A stretch of DNA of 64,000 bases from positions 82,139,421-82,203,420 of the forward strand of contig CM076189.1 of the NCBI GenBank assembly GCA_038277395.1, written 5' to 3'. The DNA comes from Dryocosmus kuriphilus. Its lineage: Eukaryota; Arthropoda; Insecta; Hymenoptera; Cynipidae. Below the pieces are notes generated by a model, which was not told where the DNA came from, searched no databases, and was given only the letters and a program-made list of their open reading frames with translations. A program made the position numbers and the translations under genes. Each line of letters begins with the position of its first letter. Position 1 is the stretch's first letter. Below are positions 43,901 through 56,549 of this stretch, piece by piece.

Positions 43901-45159
43901 AAATTTTCCCAATTTGGCCTTGAGGTGACCTTTAATTAAATTAAGCAAATTTTAATTAACTTATGTCCCTTTAAATATCCTAAAATCCATTATCATTTGT
44001 TTTAAATTCTTTAAATTCCTTTAATAAAGTCTCTTTAAATGACTTAGAATACCTTGAAATTCCTTAAAATGATTTGAAGTCCCTTCAAATTTTGAAAAAA
44101 TATTTAAATTTTATTAATGCACTTAGAAATATTTTTGTCATGGCTTTAAATTTTCATAAGTCATTTAAAATAACTTCAGCTGCTTTAAAGTATTTAATTG
44201 TTCCTTAAAATTTGTTAAAAATGACACAAAATAATTTTAAATCTCTTGAAATAATTTAAGTATTTTAAAATCCCTTAAGATCCTTAAAAAATAATAACTT
44301 TATACCTCTTGAAAATACTATAACTGTTTTAAGTTCTTGAAAATCGTTTAAAATTGCTTAATATAATTTTAGACCTCCTGAAATACAATAAGATTTTTTG
44401 AAATACTTTGACATTTCTAGAAATCTTCTAAAGTCTTTTAAAAACCATGAAATATTTTAAAAATATCTTTGAATGTATTGAAATACTTTAATGAATTCTA
44501 AAATTCTAAAAATCCCTTGAAATTCTGTATGGTCGCTTGAAATCGTTTGGAATCTTTTCATGTTCTTAAAAACTATTTGAAATCTATTAAAACACATTGA
44601 ATATTTTGAAAATCGCTTAAATTCTTTAGAATTCTTTAAAATCACTTGGACTCCCTTAAAATATTCTGTAGTGCGTCGAAATCTGTTAAATGTTCCTCAA
44701 GGCCAGTTTAAATCTCTTGAAATGCTTTCAAGTATTTTAAGATCCTTTAAAATCTCTTGAGATTTTTTAAAATCAGTTGAAATCGTTTCAAGATCTGCCA
44801 GATTTTGAAAAACCTCTTGAATTTTATTAAAGCGTTGAAAAATACTTTCAAAATCACTTCAACTTATTTCAACTAAATTAGAATAAATTAAACCTTTATA
44901 AAATATTTATTAGTACATGCAATTCTCCTAAAAATTCAGAAAAATCACTTAAAAATCCCTTATAATCGTTCAAAATTTCTTTGATATACCTTGAAGTTCA
45001 TAGAATTCATTCAAAAGGGCTTGGAATTCCTTGAAAATACTGAATTTGCTTTAAACTTCTTTAAAATTCTTTGGCATTACATCCAAAAAATTTGAAATTT
45101 GAAATTCGTTAAAATGACTTAAAAGCTCTGGAAATATTTTTTAAAAATTTGTCATTTCC
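40944..45159. repeat. Unit-2 AT-rich short-period repeat DNA
   Basis: Counterpart of bases about 24-3860. The CTTAAAATCC-like pattern is seen at 41040-41940 and 43960-45130. Apart from the inserted element at about 42645-43935 no feature is visible, and no gene is supported. Confidence 0.8.
42645..43935. mobile_element. Insertion in unit 2 with inverted-repeat arms
   Basis: Absent from the matching place in unit 1 (near 2200-2540). Bases about 42940-43105 and 43780-43935 are inverted relatives, sharing TCAATTAAACCCTTTRTA, GTCTGCATCCGKTCATTT and AGGTCAA blocks. An A-rich (CAAAAAA)n run lies at 43408-43460. No transposase is visible, so it is a candidate non-autonomous fold-back type element; the outer limits are approximate. 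Confidence 0.5.
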
Positions 45160-45591
45160 TTCCGAATGGCGGCGTGTACGGACGTCGTGAAACGTCGCTC
45201 CGTTGTCTAGTAATCCTTTTGGATAGTTGCTTTTCAAATTTAATCGTTAAAAGTGGATACAGTATGTTCATGTGTGCACCGAACAACTTCCTATAAGTGG
45301 GTTTGTGCAAAATGCACTCAAATGTGCAAAATTACTGATTTTGCAGAGAAATGTAATATTTGTGACGTCACTGGTAATTACGTATATCGCGTAGTAGATA
45401 AGAAAAGCAGTGAATTCTAGTAAAAATGTGTGTGTGATTGTAAACCCAAGTGGACAACACACGTATTCAGTGATTAATGAAAATGTAGGGTTGTACATAT
45501 TGATGCTGCGAGTCTCCTGTTTACTCTCTGATACGTTGTTTCTCTCATTATATATATATAAGATCTTCATAGAAAATTATCTGCTTCTACA

Positions 45592-46480
45592 ATGTCTAAC
45601 ACAAAAATATCTCAGGATAACACAGATCGTTCCAAGCTGACCGCCGGTAAGGTAGGTCGTTCTAAACTGTCGATTGTAACGATAGATCGCCCCTTTCCGC
45701 ACTGTGGTCATCCTCCGAGAACTGGAGGTACAAAATGTACCACCTGTGGTACCCATTTCCATCATTTTTGTGCCTCCGGATACAAAATATCTTCGGAAAG
45801 AATAATCGCAAAACGTTGCTGAGCATCATCCAGATCCAGTTCTACTAATACTGTGCTACAAAATGAACCCCTTGAAGCACTTACATCTAAATTATTAGAA
45901 AAACATCTTTTGGCTATATTAGAAGAGCTAGCTAAAAATAAGCAAGATTTCAACAATACCGTGCATAATCCATCCAGAAAATAGGACACAACTTCCGATC
46001 GTCAGAAAGCCACAGATGATTCTGCGGATCTTATCAAAAATCGACTGGACACTGCGGAAGTAACGTTATAATATATGGTAAACGTCAGGTCATCTACCGA
46101 AAAAAAAAGTTGTGTCCGAAACCTTTGATCGTCAGCTTAGAGCGAAAAACATAATTTTCTATGCAATTCCTGAATCAAATGCAACCACAGCCGAATCGAG
46201 AGCTACTGATGATAGGACCAAAGAAACTGACATTTTTGCCACAATTGAAATGTCACTGGATGGATTGAATATATATCAATGACGCTGGCTCAACCTTAAA
46301 GCAACTTCGTAAAATATCTAATTATGATGACCCGTATAGATACCATATCGACCAGACCGCAATGCAGAGAGAACAGTTCAAAAAGCTGAAATCAAACTTA
46401 TAAGAGCTTCAAAATAAAGGAAAAGTTGATAGCACCTTTTTAATGGTGTTCCAAAAATTATCAACGTCCAAAATACCAAA
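45592..46480 (+). pseudogene. Jockey/CR1-like ORF1 with Cys/His zinc cluster
   Basis: Begins MSNTKISQDNTDRSKLTAGK. A PHD-like cluster CGHPPRTGGTKCTTCGTHFH then HFC lies at about 45706-45774. A stop at 45822 interrupts it, and further pieces continue in other frames to about 46480 (EFARVTNFHAF-type junction). The ORF1 role is RNA binding in this class. It is broken by stops. Confidence 0.65.
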
Positions 46481-49402
46481 AGTCCACCAACTGCAAAAAA
46501 GTGAGGAGTTTCTCGCCAGGGTCACCAACTTCCACGCCTTTCATTATGTCCGTTTACTACCAAATGTGAGAGTACTAAGAACGAAACTGGGGGATTTAGG
46601 AAATGCCATCTCAGTTTCATTTATTCGGTGGGATGCCATCGTACTTACGAAAACTTGGCTACATCCTGCCATTACTGATGCTGAACTCGGCCTAAATAAT
46701 TATGATGTTTTTCGGGCAGACAGATCTTCAAGTACCAGTGCTCTTGAAAGAGGCGGAGGTGTACTGATATTTGTAAGTAATGAGCTAGGTTATAACCTCG
46801 TATTTACCTTAGAAAACAGTGTTGAAAAGATTTTTACTAAAGTTGAAGTTCGGCATACAGATTATATAATTAGCTCCACTTAAATTCCTCCCGCTTCCTT
46901 ATATGAAGTTTACCTAAGGTACTGTACCGAAATTAACTGCATCGCTATTAGATACCCCCATGCTAAACTCTTAATTTTCGGTGACTGCAATTTACATGGG
47001 ATCTCATGGTCCAACGACGAATGAGGTGTCTCAATGGAATCAGGACCCTTGGTTAGTGGCCTGGCACTCAATGCAGCAGAAACTATTGTAACCACTTACG
47101 GCTTCTTGAACATTAAACAATTAAACAAAGTATCAAATAGTCTAGGCAGAGTTTCAGACTTTGTATTTTCCGACTTTCAGGAACTATGTACATATAGAGG
47201 TTGCAACTGATCCTTTAGTTCGCGGACGCATTTCATCTTCCCCTGAATATCTTTCTTTCTACTAGTCTTTCAAAATATCCTCATGCTACGAATCCATTTA
47301 CTATATTAGGCATTGATAAATCAAATTTGCAAGCGGTTCATTAATATCTAGGTGAGTTTATTTGGGCAACAGCAATACAAAATGATGGCATTGAGATATT
47401 TATCTATCACCTTTACTATCATGTAAACTTTGTGATCGAAAAATATGTTCCTCATAGAAAAGTTTTTTTATTCAAGTATTCCAGATGGTTTAACTTGGAG
47501 CTAAAAGAATTAATTCGACTGAAAAAAATAGCGCACTTGAAATTCAAGCAAACGCAAGCTTCCACGAATTATGAAGCTTTTTGATCCCGTAGATCTAGAT
47601 GTAAAACGTTAAGTGAAATATTGTATTCCGAGCACACAATCCGAATTGAGGATGGTATAGAAAATAATGCAATGATTTTTTGGTGCTTCTTTAACACCAA
47701 ACGTTATAAAACATCCGCTCCAACAGTCTTAACTCATAACAACATAGAAGTAAGCAATGGAAATGAAATCGCTCACACTTTTGCAGATTATTTTTAATCA
47801 GTTCATACTATTGGCGATTTTTCTTATTACTTACACGATCTTGAAAATAATAATGAATTATTTACAATACAATTAACTTCGCAACAAATCTCAGATAAGA
47901 TAAGGATCCTTGACCCGCATAAGAGCGCGGTATCAGATGGTGTATTTCCTCGGTTTATTGTAGAATGTGAATCTGTCGCAAACATTTACGGCTGATATAG
48001 AGTCAGTCACTAGGAACCGGAGTTTTTCCGAAAGGCCTGATGGTTGCCGTAGTTCTTCCGATACACAAATCTGGTACCAAATAACATGTAAACAATTATA
48101 GATCTATATCTATATTAAACGTGGTTTCTAAGATATTACACAACATAATCGCAAATTGTCTCCAAAGTTCATTTAGAAATATCTTGTCAGATGAGCAACA
48201 TGGTTTCCGCTCTCATAGATCCACAATAACTACTCTCACAGTTTATAGACAATGCATCACAAACGGCTTGGATTTAGGTAACCAGGTAGATTCTATTTAT
48301 ACAGACCTCGCTAAAGCCTTCAGTGAGGTTGATCATGATCTACTTCTGTCCAGATTAAGAGGTTACGGTGTGCAGGATCTTTCTTAACTTGGTTTAACAG
48401 TTACTTGAAGGAGAGATCACAATATGTAAAAGAAGGAGGATTCGAATCTAATTTTTACTCCCCCAGTTCGGGAATCCCCCTGGGCTCGCATCTGAGGCCG
48501 ATATTGTTCGTTATATTTATCGATGACATCACTCAAGTAATTACTTTCGGGAAACTCTTAATCTATGCTGGGAGCTTGAAATTATTTGCTATGGTAAGAT
48601 TAACTGAGGATGCTCAACTTCTACGAAGAGGTTTAGAGAGTATCAGTCAATGGTGTCAAATAAATGGAATGGCTTTTAGTGTCGATATGTACCATTCTAC
48701 CATATTTTCTCGTAAATCTACAATTATAGAATATCATTATCGCATAAATGGATCTACACTCCAGAAAACTGCAAGAATAAGTGATCTAGGTATTATATTT
48801 AGCTGTAACCTTACTTTTATAGAAAAATGTAACAGTGCGCTACTCAAATCCTTGAAACTTCTCGGACATATACTTCGTGCCTTTAAAGATTTCCGCAAAA
48901 TAAAAACCTTGAAAACACTTTATGTATCCTTAGTACGACCCATAATAGAATATGCTTCAGTGATATGGGCCCTTTACCAAAAGCTCCATAAGAATAAAAT
49001 TGAGTCGATTCAACAAATCGTTTCATGCGAGCGATTGCGCTTAAGTTAAAGATCCATAAAGTGACTGGTTACCTTAAATCTGTAAATGAAATACTAAAAC
49101 TCGAATTTTTAGACAATAGAAGAACTTTTGCAGGTCCAATATTTTTATAAAATATAATAAATGGCTAAATTGATAGTCCTGTGATATTACAACAAATTAC
49201 ATTCTCAGTACCACCGAGAAGGTTAAGAGATTTTCGATTTTTCGAAATTACTATTTATAACTCTGAACACGCCTCGCAGACTACAGTGCCGGAAGTCTCT
49301 AGAGTACTTAACTCGATCAGGAAGATTTCTTACGATGTAGATATCTTTAATAAACCTATTAATCATTTTATTACTACGATCAAGGCTTTTTCCTACACTT
49401 AG
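46443..49402 (+). pseudogene. Jockey/CR1-like ORF2 (endonuclease and RT), inactive
   Basis: The endonuclease part has LLPNVRVLRTKLGDL, WDAIVLTKTWLHP and ALERGGGVLIFVSNE; the catalytic Glu of the LTETWL motif is Lys here. The RT part has LNVVSKILHNIIANCLQ, LSDEQHGFRSHRSTITTL, YTDLAKAFSEVDHDLL (48121-48387), then PSSGIPLGSHLRPILFVIFI and LLIYAGSLKLFA, where the family YADDLK core has become YAGSLK. The C-terminus reads VRPIIEYASVIW and, last, KPINHFITTIKAFSYT ending at 49402. Frameshifts and stops are numerous between 46885 and 48120. Confidence 0.85.
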
Positions 49403-50103
49403 CAGAGTATAACGTTTTATGTACGCAGGAATTTTTATCGACTGCTCGATGGGTTCCTGTCACCACTACGCAGCGCGTCCTCAGGTTGCGGATAGAGTAA
49501 TGGCTCCTGAGGTTGAACAGCTTCTGTGGTAAACTGCGAATACAAGAATAAGCAGTCGCGGAAAGCCAATAGGAATCAGTTGTGTGTGTGGTGAGCCCAC
49601 ATTGGTACAAAAAAATAGACACACGACGGCCATGGTTTGGGGGGACTCGCCCTTTCGCGTCCATACGCAATAGGTGAGTTCTACCAAGCCGAAGCGCGGC
49701 GTGTATCCACCTAAAAACACTACCCAACACAAAACTAAAAATCTTGTAAGGGGAAAATCCTGCTGCCGCATTGGACACCACACCGATGACACTGCCCCAA
49801 AGGGATGTGTGGAATGATTCGCCTATAGGGTCAACGTGGTAATGATGCCAGCGTGGCGCATTGTCTTGCAGGGGGACGTTAGTATACGAGGATGAAGCTG
49901 CAATGTGCCTGACGACAAGTTGACATGGTCCTTGTCAAGGTCGGAAAGCTCCCCTACTTAGACCTAGGGAGGTATGGGGGTTATCACTCCGCGGACAGGG
50001 CACTCACCTGCGATCGTAATAGGTTCCTTAACGTGCGGAATTTCTTAAAACTATCACGGCTAACTTCCAAGAGCAAAGAACTACAATAAAATATCTTAGG
50101 GCG

Positions 50104-53007
50104 GGAACTCTGAACGCGCGTAGTCTAACTACTGTCGGATTTAGCAAATTCATTGGGACGGCAAAGAGATACGATATTGACATAATAGCACTTCAAGAAA
50201 CCTGCTGGCCTGGCGAGTATGCATCAATCTCCAAGGATAACTACACTTTTCACTATGGTAGACCTACCTAAAGGGCGCAAACTGGGACCGAGTTTCTTAT
50301 TAATGAACGAATTTCGCGAGCGGTTATCGATATGCAATTCATTAACGACCGGTTATCCTATATTGTACTAAAGGGTAATTTCTGCAAGCAGGTGCTAACT
50401 AACGTGCACTGCACTACCGAATTCAAAGACGAAGATACTAAAGATCTCTTTTACGAAACAATCGAACAAGTTTTTGACAAGTTCTTGAAGTTTGACGCAA
50501 AAATAGTATTGGGAGACTTCAACGCGGAAATTGGAAAAGAACCGATGTATAGGCCTACAATAGGTTCAGAAAGCTTGCATGACGTCAGTAATGATAATGG
50601 GACTGCAGTAATATACTTTGCAGCTTCAGAGAACCTCGTTGTCAAAAACGCATATTTCAAGCATAAAATATACTGACAATCAGATTGATCACATTTTAGT
50701 TGACAGAAGACGTGATACAAAAATTGTCGTTGTAAGATTGTTCAGGGGAGCAGATTTAAATTCAGATCACTTTTTCGTGATAGTGAAACTAAGATCTAGA
50801 CTAGCGACAAATAAGAAAACTAGCCCTCTAGAGCAGGCAGTACGTTTCAATATAGATAAGTTTAAAATGCCAACAGAAATATTGAATAATCAAATAAAGA
50901 TTTCTAATAGTTTCAATGTTCTTCAAAAACAGGGAGACGATAGCGATAATTGTGAGGAGGACACGGAAACCCAGTGGGGCAATATGAAAGAGGCGATAAA
51001 TACAGCCACGAAAAGTACTATAGGTATAAAGAATGTAACCAAACGCAAACCGTGGTTTGAAGAAGAATGCAAGCTGTGGTTTAAAAAGCGAAAGAAGGCC
51101 AAAGAAATTATTTTACAAAATAAGTGCGATCAAACACATAAGAAGTATCTCGGGATTAGCAAAAGTACAAATACGTTTTACAGATCCAAGAAAAGGGAGT
51201 GGGAAAAGAATAAAATACTAGCAATAGACACGCATAATAAGCAAAAAAAACCACGTGTGACGTACAGGGGATTCAATTCTATAAGGAAAGGCTTTCAAAG
51301 TAGAAGGGAAGTAACGAGGGACGAAAATGGGAATCTAGTGGCTGATGCAACAAAAAGACTAAAATTATGGAAAAATTAATTTGATAAGCTATTAAACGTA
51401 CGCGAAGCCCACGTTGAAGTTAATCTCGGCAAAATCCACACTGCTTATCTACTAATTGACGAGCCTACTGAAAAAGAAATAGAAATGGCCACAAAGAAGT
51501 TGAAAAATAACAAAGCCGCGGGCATTGAGGACCTACCGACAGAACTGATAAAAAGTAGGGGCCCTCGCCTCACAAGCCAAATTTGTAAATTAATACGCGC
51601 AATCTGGAAAACAGAACGCATACCGGAGGAAGGGAATACTTCTACTATTATACCCATTATAAAGAAGGGCGATAAGACAAACTGTATCAATTATCGGGGA
51701 ATTTCCATAGTGCCTGCGTGCTATAAGATCCTGTCCAATGTAATCTTGAGTAGACCAAACCCTTATACTGAGAAAATCGTTGGGGATTATCATTGTGGAT
51801 TCCGCCGAAACCGGTCTATAAGCGACCAACTGTGTACAATTAGACAACTGTTAGAAAAGAAATGGGGATTTAGTGAAGCAATACATCAGCTATTTATCGA
51901 CTTCAAAAAAGCTTACGACTCTGTTATGCGCGCACGAATCTACTGGATTCTGGAGTTCTTGGGTGTATCAATGAAATCGGTTAGACTTATCGAAGTTTGC
52001 TTAAGCGGCAGTAGGGGTAGGATACGCGTAAACGGAAGTTCATCTGAAGAGTTTTTGATCCGCGATGGCCTAAAACAGGGCAATGCGCTTTCGTGCATCC
52101 TTTTCATGTTAGTTTTAGAATACCTGGTCACAGAAGTACAAACGAATCCATCCGGTTCTACCCTCAATGGCATAATACAAATTCTGGGATATGCGGATGA
52201 TCTCGACTTACTCGAGGTTGATAAAGAAACGGTAGCTAAAAATGCGAAAACTTGATCACAAAAGTTAAGGAAATAGGTTTAGAAGTTAGCGAATCGAAGA
52301 CAAAATATTTGGTCGTCAACAGATCAGAACAAAGAAATGAAGAGGGGGATCTAATGGCCGGAAATGTAAAATTTGAAAGACTTAATGTTTTTACATACCT
52401 CGGGACTATTATAGCTGGCGACAATAACATTAAAACGGAAATAAACATGCGGCTGCAGGCTGGCAATGGGTGCTACTATACAACAAGTATTTTACTAAAA
52501 CCTCGATCGTTATATAAAAACATCAAGGTAAGTATTTACAAAACGATAATAATGCCGGTCGTCATGTACGGGTGCGAAACGTTGGCGCTAACGAAAGTAG
52601 AGGAGAACAGGTTTAGAGTAATCGAAAATAAAGTACTTAGAAAAATCGATGGTCCCAAAAGGGACGAAGAGACTGGTGAATGAAGAAAACTGCATAGTGA
52701 TGAGCTGCATGCACTCTACGGGTCAGTAAATATTAATAGAGTAATGAAAGCGCACAAATTAAGCTGCACGGGACATGTTGCAAGAATGGGCAACGAAAGA
52801 ACAGTGTCGAAAGTTTTGAGAGGGAAACCGATTAGTAAGAGACCTCTAGGCAGACCGAGAAACAGACGGCAGAAAAACGTAAGGGATGATCAAAAAGAGC
52901 TAGGACATGATTATTTAAACTGGATGGAAGATGCACAGGATAGAGATGCGTGGCGGTTCTGGGTAGCTGAGGCAATGAACTTCCGAGTTCGCAAAGCCAC
53001 ACCATAA
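50104..53007 (+). pseudogene. RTE ORF2 (endonuclease, RT), lightly broken
   Basis: Endonuclease landmarks: TLNARSLTTVGFSKF, DIIALQETCW, FDAKIVLGDFNAEIGKE, NQIDHILVDRR, NSDHFFVIV. RT landmarks: LKNNKAAGIEDLPTELIKS, IIKKGDKTNCINYRGIS, YHCGFRRNRSISDQL, FIDFKKAYDSV, GLKQGNALSCILFMLVLEYL, LGYADDLDLL (YADD retained) and the C-terminal MPVVMYGCETLAL with GRPRNRRQKNVRDD. Breaks: a stop near 50270, a frameshift near 50675, a stop at 51379, a frameshift near 52254 and a stop at 52681. Together these suggest a recently lost but recognisable element. Confidence 0.88.
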
Positions 53008-53051
53008 TAATAATAATGATAATAATAATTATTATTATTGTTATTATTATA
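53003..53051. repeat. (TAA)n tail of RTE element
   Basis: Imperfect ATAATAATAATAATGATAA then TTATTATTATTG run at the end of the RTE ORF2. Confidence 0.85.
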
Positions 53052-55334
53052 TTGAGTGGCTGCCTATGGAAAAAGAGGAATTTTCATCGATGCATGTACA
53101 GGTATGTAACTTGCCCCATATTACTTTATTTTGTAGATACTAATATTCAAGACACATAAACATTTTCATTTTACTTTGCATTACTTTAAATAACGACGCG
53201 CCGTAAATACTGGAAATATCTATTTTTATTTTGTTTCTGCTTATTCTTTTCCATAAATATTAAAGATATTTCTACTACTATGTAAAACCAACAAAATATC
53301 TATGTCTCCACTTGTAAGCTTCAGGCTATGCTCTAAGCAAATCTTTGTAGCAAGGTGAATTAAGTTAATAAATTAAATAAAATATTTAAAACATATTAAT
53401 ATATTTTAAAATATTTTTTTAAATCTCTTCAGTTTCTTTAAAATCAATTTAGTTCTCTTGAAATTCTTTAAAGAATTTTCAAATCTTTCAAAATCCCTTA
53501 AAACCCTTTCAAGCTTTAAAAAATTCTTCAAACATGTTAAAAAATTTTGATGTATTTTTAAAACCATTTTAAGTCTTGAAATGCTTTAAAATATTTTAAA
53601 ATCCATTACGGTTCCTAAAAAACTGTTGAAATCGCTTAAAATACTATGAAATTTCTACAAATATTTTGAAATCTCTTAAAACCCTTTGAAATATTTTTAA
53701 GAACACACTAAATTCTTTAAAATCATTTTTAATCTCTAGAAATTTTTTGATACTTGGAAAGCTCTTTTAAAATCTATTAAGATACATCAAGATCGCTCTA
53801 AAATATCTTACAATTCTCTTAAATAATTTTACATCTCTAGAAATCACTTTAAAATCCTAAATCTCTTTTGAATTATTTTAAAATAACTTAACGGTATTCA
53901 AAATGATTTTAATTCTGTTAACATCCTCTAAATATTTTCAAAACTCTTGAAATTCCTTGAAAATTCCGTTAAAATTCTTTTTCTCTTAAAGGTATAACTA
54001 TTTCCTAATTAAAAATTCGATTTTTTGTTGAAAACTTAACTTATTTCTATTAAAAATTCAAATATTTTTGTAAAAATTTGAACTGTTGTATTTTCGGTTC
54101 AAGAGTGTGAAATACAACAATTTTTTGGAAAATTGAATTGTCATGTTAGATTTATTATATTGGAAATGATAATAAATGAAAAATAGTGAAATAATTGTTT
54201 AATATTCATTATTGCGATAAGTTAATTAGATATATTCAGAAAGCAGCATCCGGATCTTCAAAAATCAACTTTAAAATGACAACTAATTAAAATAAATAAT
54301 ACTAAATCATTGATAATCTGAAATTATCAAGATTGCGTCTTGCAATAAATTTGTAGCGTCAAAGATAAAATTCTTTAGAACTGTAAAAGATTAAAACCCT
54401 GAAAATACCCAGTAATTCATGGAATCAGTTAAGAATCTTATAGAACAAATGAAGATCTTTAAGGTTAATATTTTTCCAAAAATTTTCTTTCCAGAATTGT
54501 TAGTAAAGTCATTCGAAAAGCCTTAAATTTCTCAAAAATAGTTGGAAATATTCTAAAATTCGTTCAAATATTTTCAAATACGACATTCCTTGAAATCTTT
54601 GAAGTAGATAATGATCTCTGTAGATCCGCTAAGTTTCCTTAAAATTAGGGGAAGTGGTTCAACGTCAGTAAAAAAAATCGTTAAAATCCTACAAATCCCT
54701 TAGAATCTGTTGAGCTTTTAAAACTCTTAAAACCTTTAAAATACACGGAAATTCACGGAAAGATGATAGAAACATTTGAAATAATGAAAATCTTTAAAGC
54801 TAAGATCTGTTCATACATCTTTCGTTCATTGTTTTCAGTAAGATCCTTGGAAAAGCCTCGAGAACCTTGGAAATGCTTGGAGGTCTTTGAAATCCTTTAA
54901 AATTTATTAAGGTGTTTTTAAATCTTACGAAATTCCTTGAAATCTGTGGAAGTAGATAGTAATATCCAGAGATCCATTAGAATTCCTTAAGATCAGGGGA
55001 AGTGATTAAAAGTGGAACAAGACTGACAGAAAATCTGAATAAAACCTTTGCAAAGAATATGAATTGATAAACTCAAACCCGTGACGTCTAAAATACAGAG
55101 AAAATATTTAGTTACTGATGCTATGGAAGCTGCTCGACGAAAGACGCTCAACACTTACTGTTGTTGTATTCCTTAGCAACGGCTTGAGTCCAGTTTGGCT
55201 TAAAATTAACTTCTTTTTTGTAAATATCTTTCATCAAAAATGTACTTCTTCGATTGAAAATGTGACTTCCTTTTCAAAATGATGCAATTTGAACGTAACA
55301 CACTTTAATTATCCAAGCGAAGGGTAGTATTATA
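53052..55334. other. Unit-2 AT-rich DNA, no gene
   Basis: Bases 53390-54000 and 54500-54990 show the TTAAA short-period pattern. Bases 54150-55330 align with 9230-10060. No supported gene. Confidence 0.75.
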
Positions 55335-55812
55335 CAGATTGTCCCAGACTCAAGTGTTCGGACTTATACAGCTGTATAAAAAAAAAAAAATAATTCGAAA
55401 TTTTCTTTTTAAAAATATAGTAATTTGTAGATCTCTTTGAGTTGAACAAATTTGTTTATTATTACTTTAGCCGAGAAATTGATTTTTTTATTTTGTGAAA
55501 ACAGTTTTTGATGGATTAAGCCATAACCACTGGTCAAAAACCGTTGGTTACCGAATTCATCCTTTCTTTTTACGCCTTAAAGAAGTGTGCCAAAGCGCAA
55601 TCCAAACCAATTATCCCTTCGAAAGTTATCGTGGGAACAGGCCCCAACGACGACAACGACAACAACGACAAACGACAACAGACAGACAGACAGACACCGT
55701 CGTAAAACATGTTTTTTCAAATTCAGGGGGTAACGAAACGTCGAGATTTCATGATATCAGCGAAATTAATTTTTTACATAAAACTAATACCTTCTCATTG
55801 AAATGAGAATGT
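55335..55812 (+). repeat. Left TIR of the 55335-59185 element
   Basis: Tip of about 48 bases plus an inner module (55490-55812) matching 58690-59000 in inverted orientation. The frame at 55495-55806 is a by-product of the (CGA/CAA)n run. Confidence 0.75.
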
Positions 55813-56549
55813 AAAAATATCCAACACCATGTTGAAAGAGGAACAGAAATTAATTACATTATTCAAAAATAGCGACAATACAACACTAACATGGATATTG
55901 GTAATAAAGCCATAGAGATAAATGCTAAAGAGGCACATAAACTATTGCGCTTGAAAAAATAAAACAATGCGAAACGGATGTCCAAGAAATGCACGTAAAT
56001 TACTGGAAAATTACGCTTAACACCACCATAATGCTCGAGAACACTCAAATATGACCCCTAATACCTCTACATAAATCGGCAAGAGCTCCCTATACAAAAA
56101 CCACCAAAACATATTCAAATTGAAAATAGCCACGTACAGTGATGTCATAAGACTCCAAGTTGTCCCCCTTACCCACAATAAAGTTAAAAAACACCTTATT
56201 TTCGCCATTAGGTGTATTCAAGAAAGCAACTTTTGCCCGCAATACTTATTAAAACTAAAAAATTTTTATAACAAAAATAGCCACGAAAAATGTCCTCACG
56301 AGACCCAAAACTTTCCCCTGATTCCACGCAAAATTCCAACAGCCCTGAATTATCAAATTTTAGTTCCTTAATAAAAGCCACTTCGGCACGGATTAGTCAC
56401 TACGGTCAAAAGATTATGAAGATAAAAATAGCACCGTATAGTATCTCCATATGACACAAAAATATCCACCTGACCCCACAATAAATTCCAACAACCATTA
56501 ATTATCACCCTTTAGCTTCTTAATAAAATTCTCTTTGGCATGGATTGGT
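55813..56549. other. Interior of TIR element, no gene
   Basis: Contains several imperfect repeats of the type ATAGCCACGTACAGTGATGTC with TCCCCTTACCCACAATAAA (near 56125-56180, 56275-56345, 56425-56480 and, beyond the RTE copy, 57540-57560 and 57650-57700), spaced roughly 140-150 bases. This looks like a degenerate tandem repeat with no coding potential. Confidence 0.55.

Larger units (their letters stand above)
45160..49402 (+). mobile_element. Jockey/CR1-like non-LTR retrotransposon, degenerate
   Basis: Plus-strand order is a 5' region, ORF1 with a Cys/His cluster (45592 onward), endonuclease (46500-46900) and RT (48000-49030), ending near 49402. No RNase H follows the RT, which fits Jockey/CR1-type elements. 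There are multiple stops and mutated catalytic motifs. It interrupts the unit-2 AT-rich repeat. Confidence 0.8.
49403..53051 (+). mobile_element. RTE-type non-LTR retrotransposon with (TAA)n tail
   Basis: A 5' untranslated part (about 49403-50100) is followed by one endonuclease-RT ORF2 and a microsatellite tail (ATAATAATAATAATGATAA type, 53003-53051). Such a tail is typical of RTE elements. The copy is nearly full-length but carries a few stops and frameshifts. The exact 5' border is inferred from the end of the upstream Jockey/CR1-like ORF2. Confidence 0.8.
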
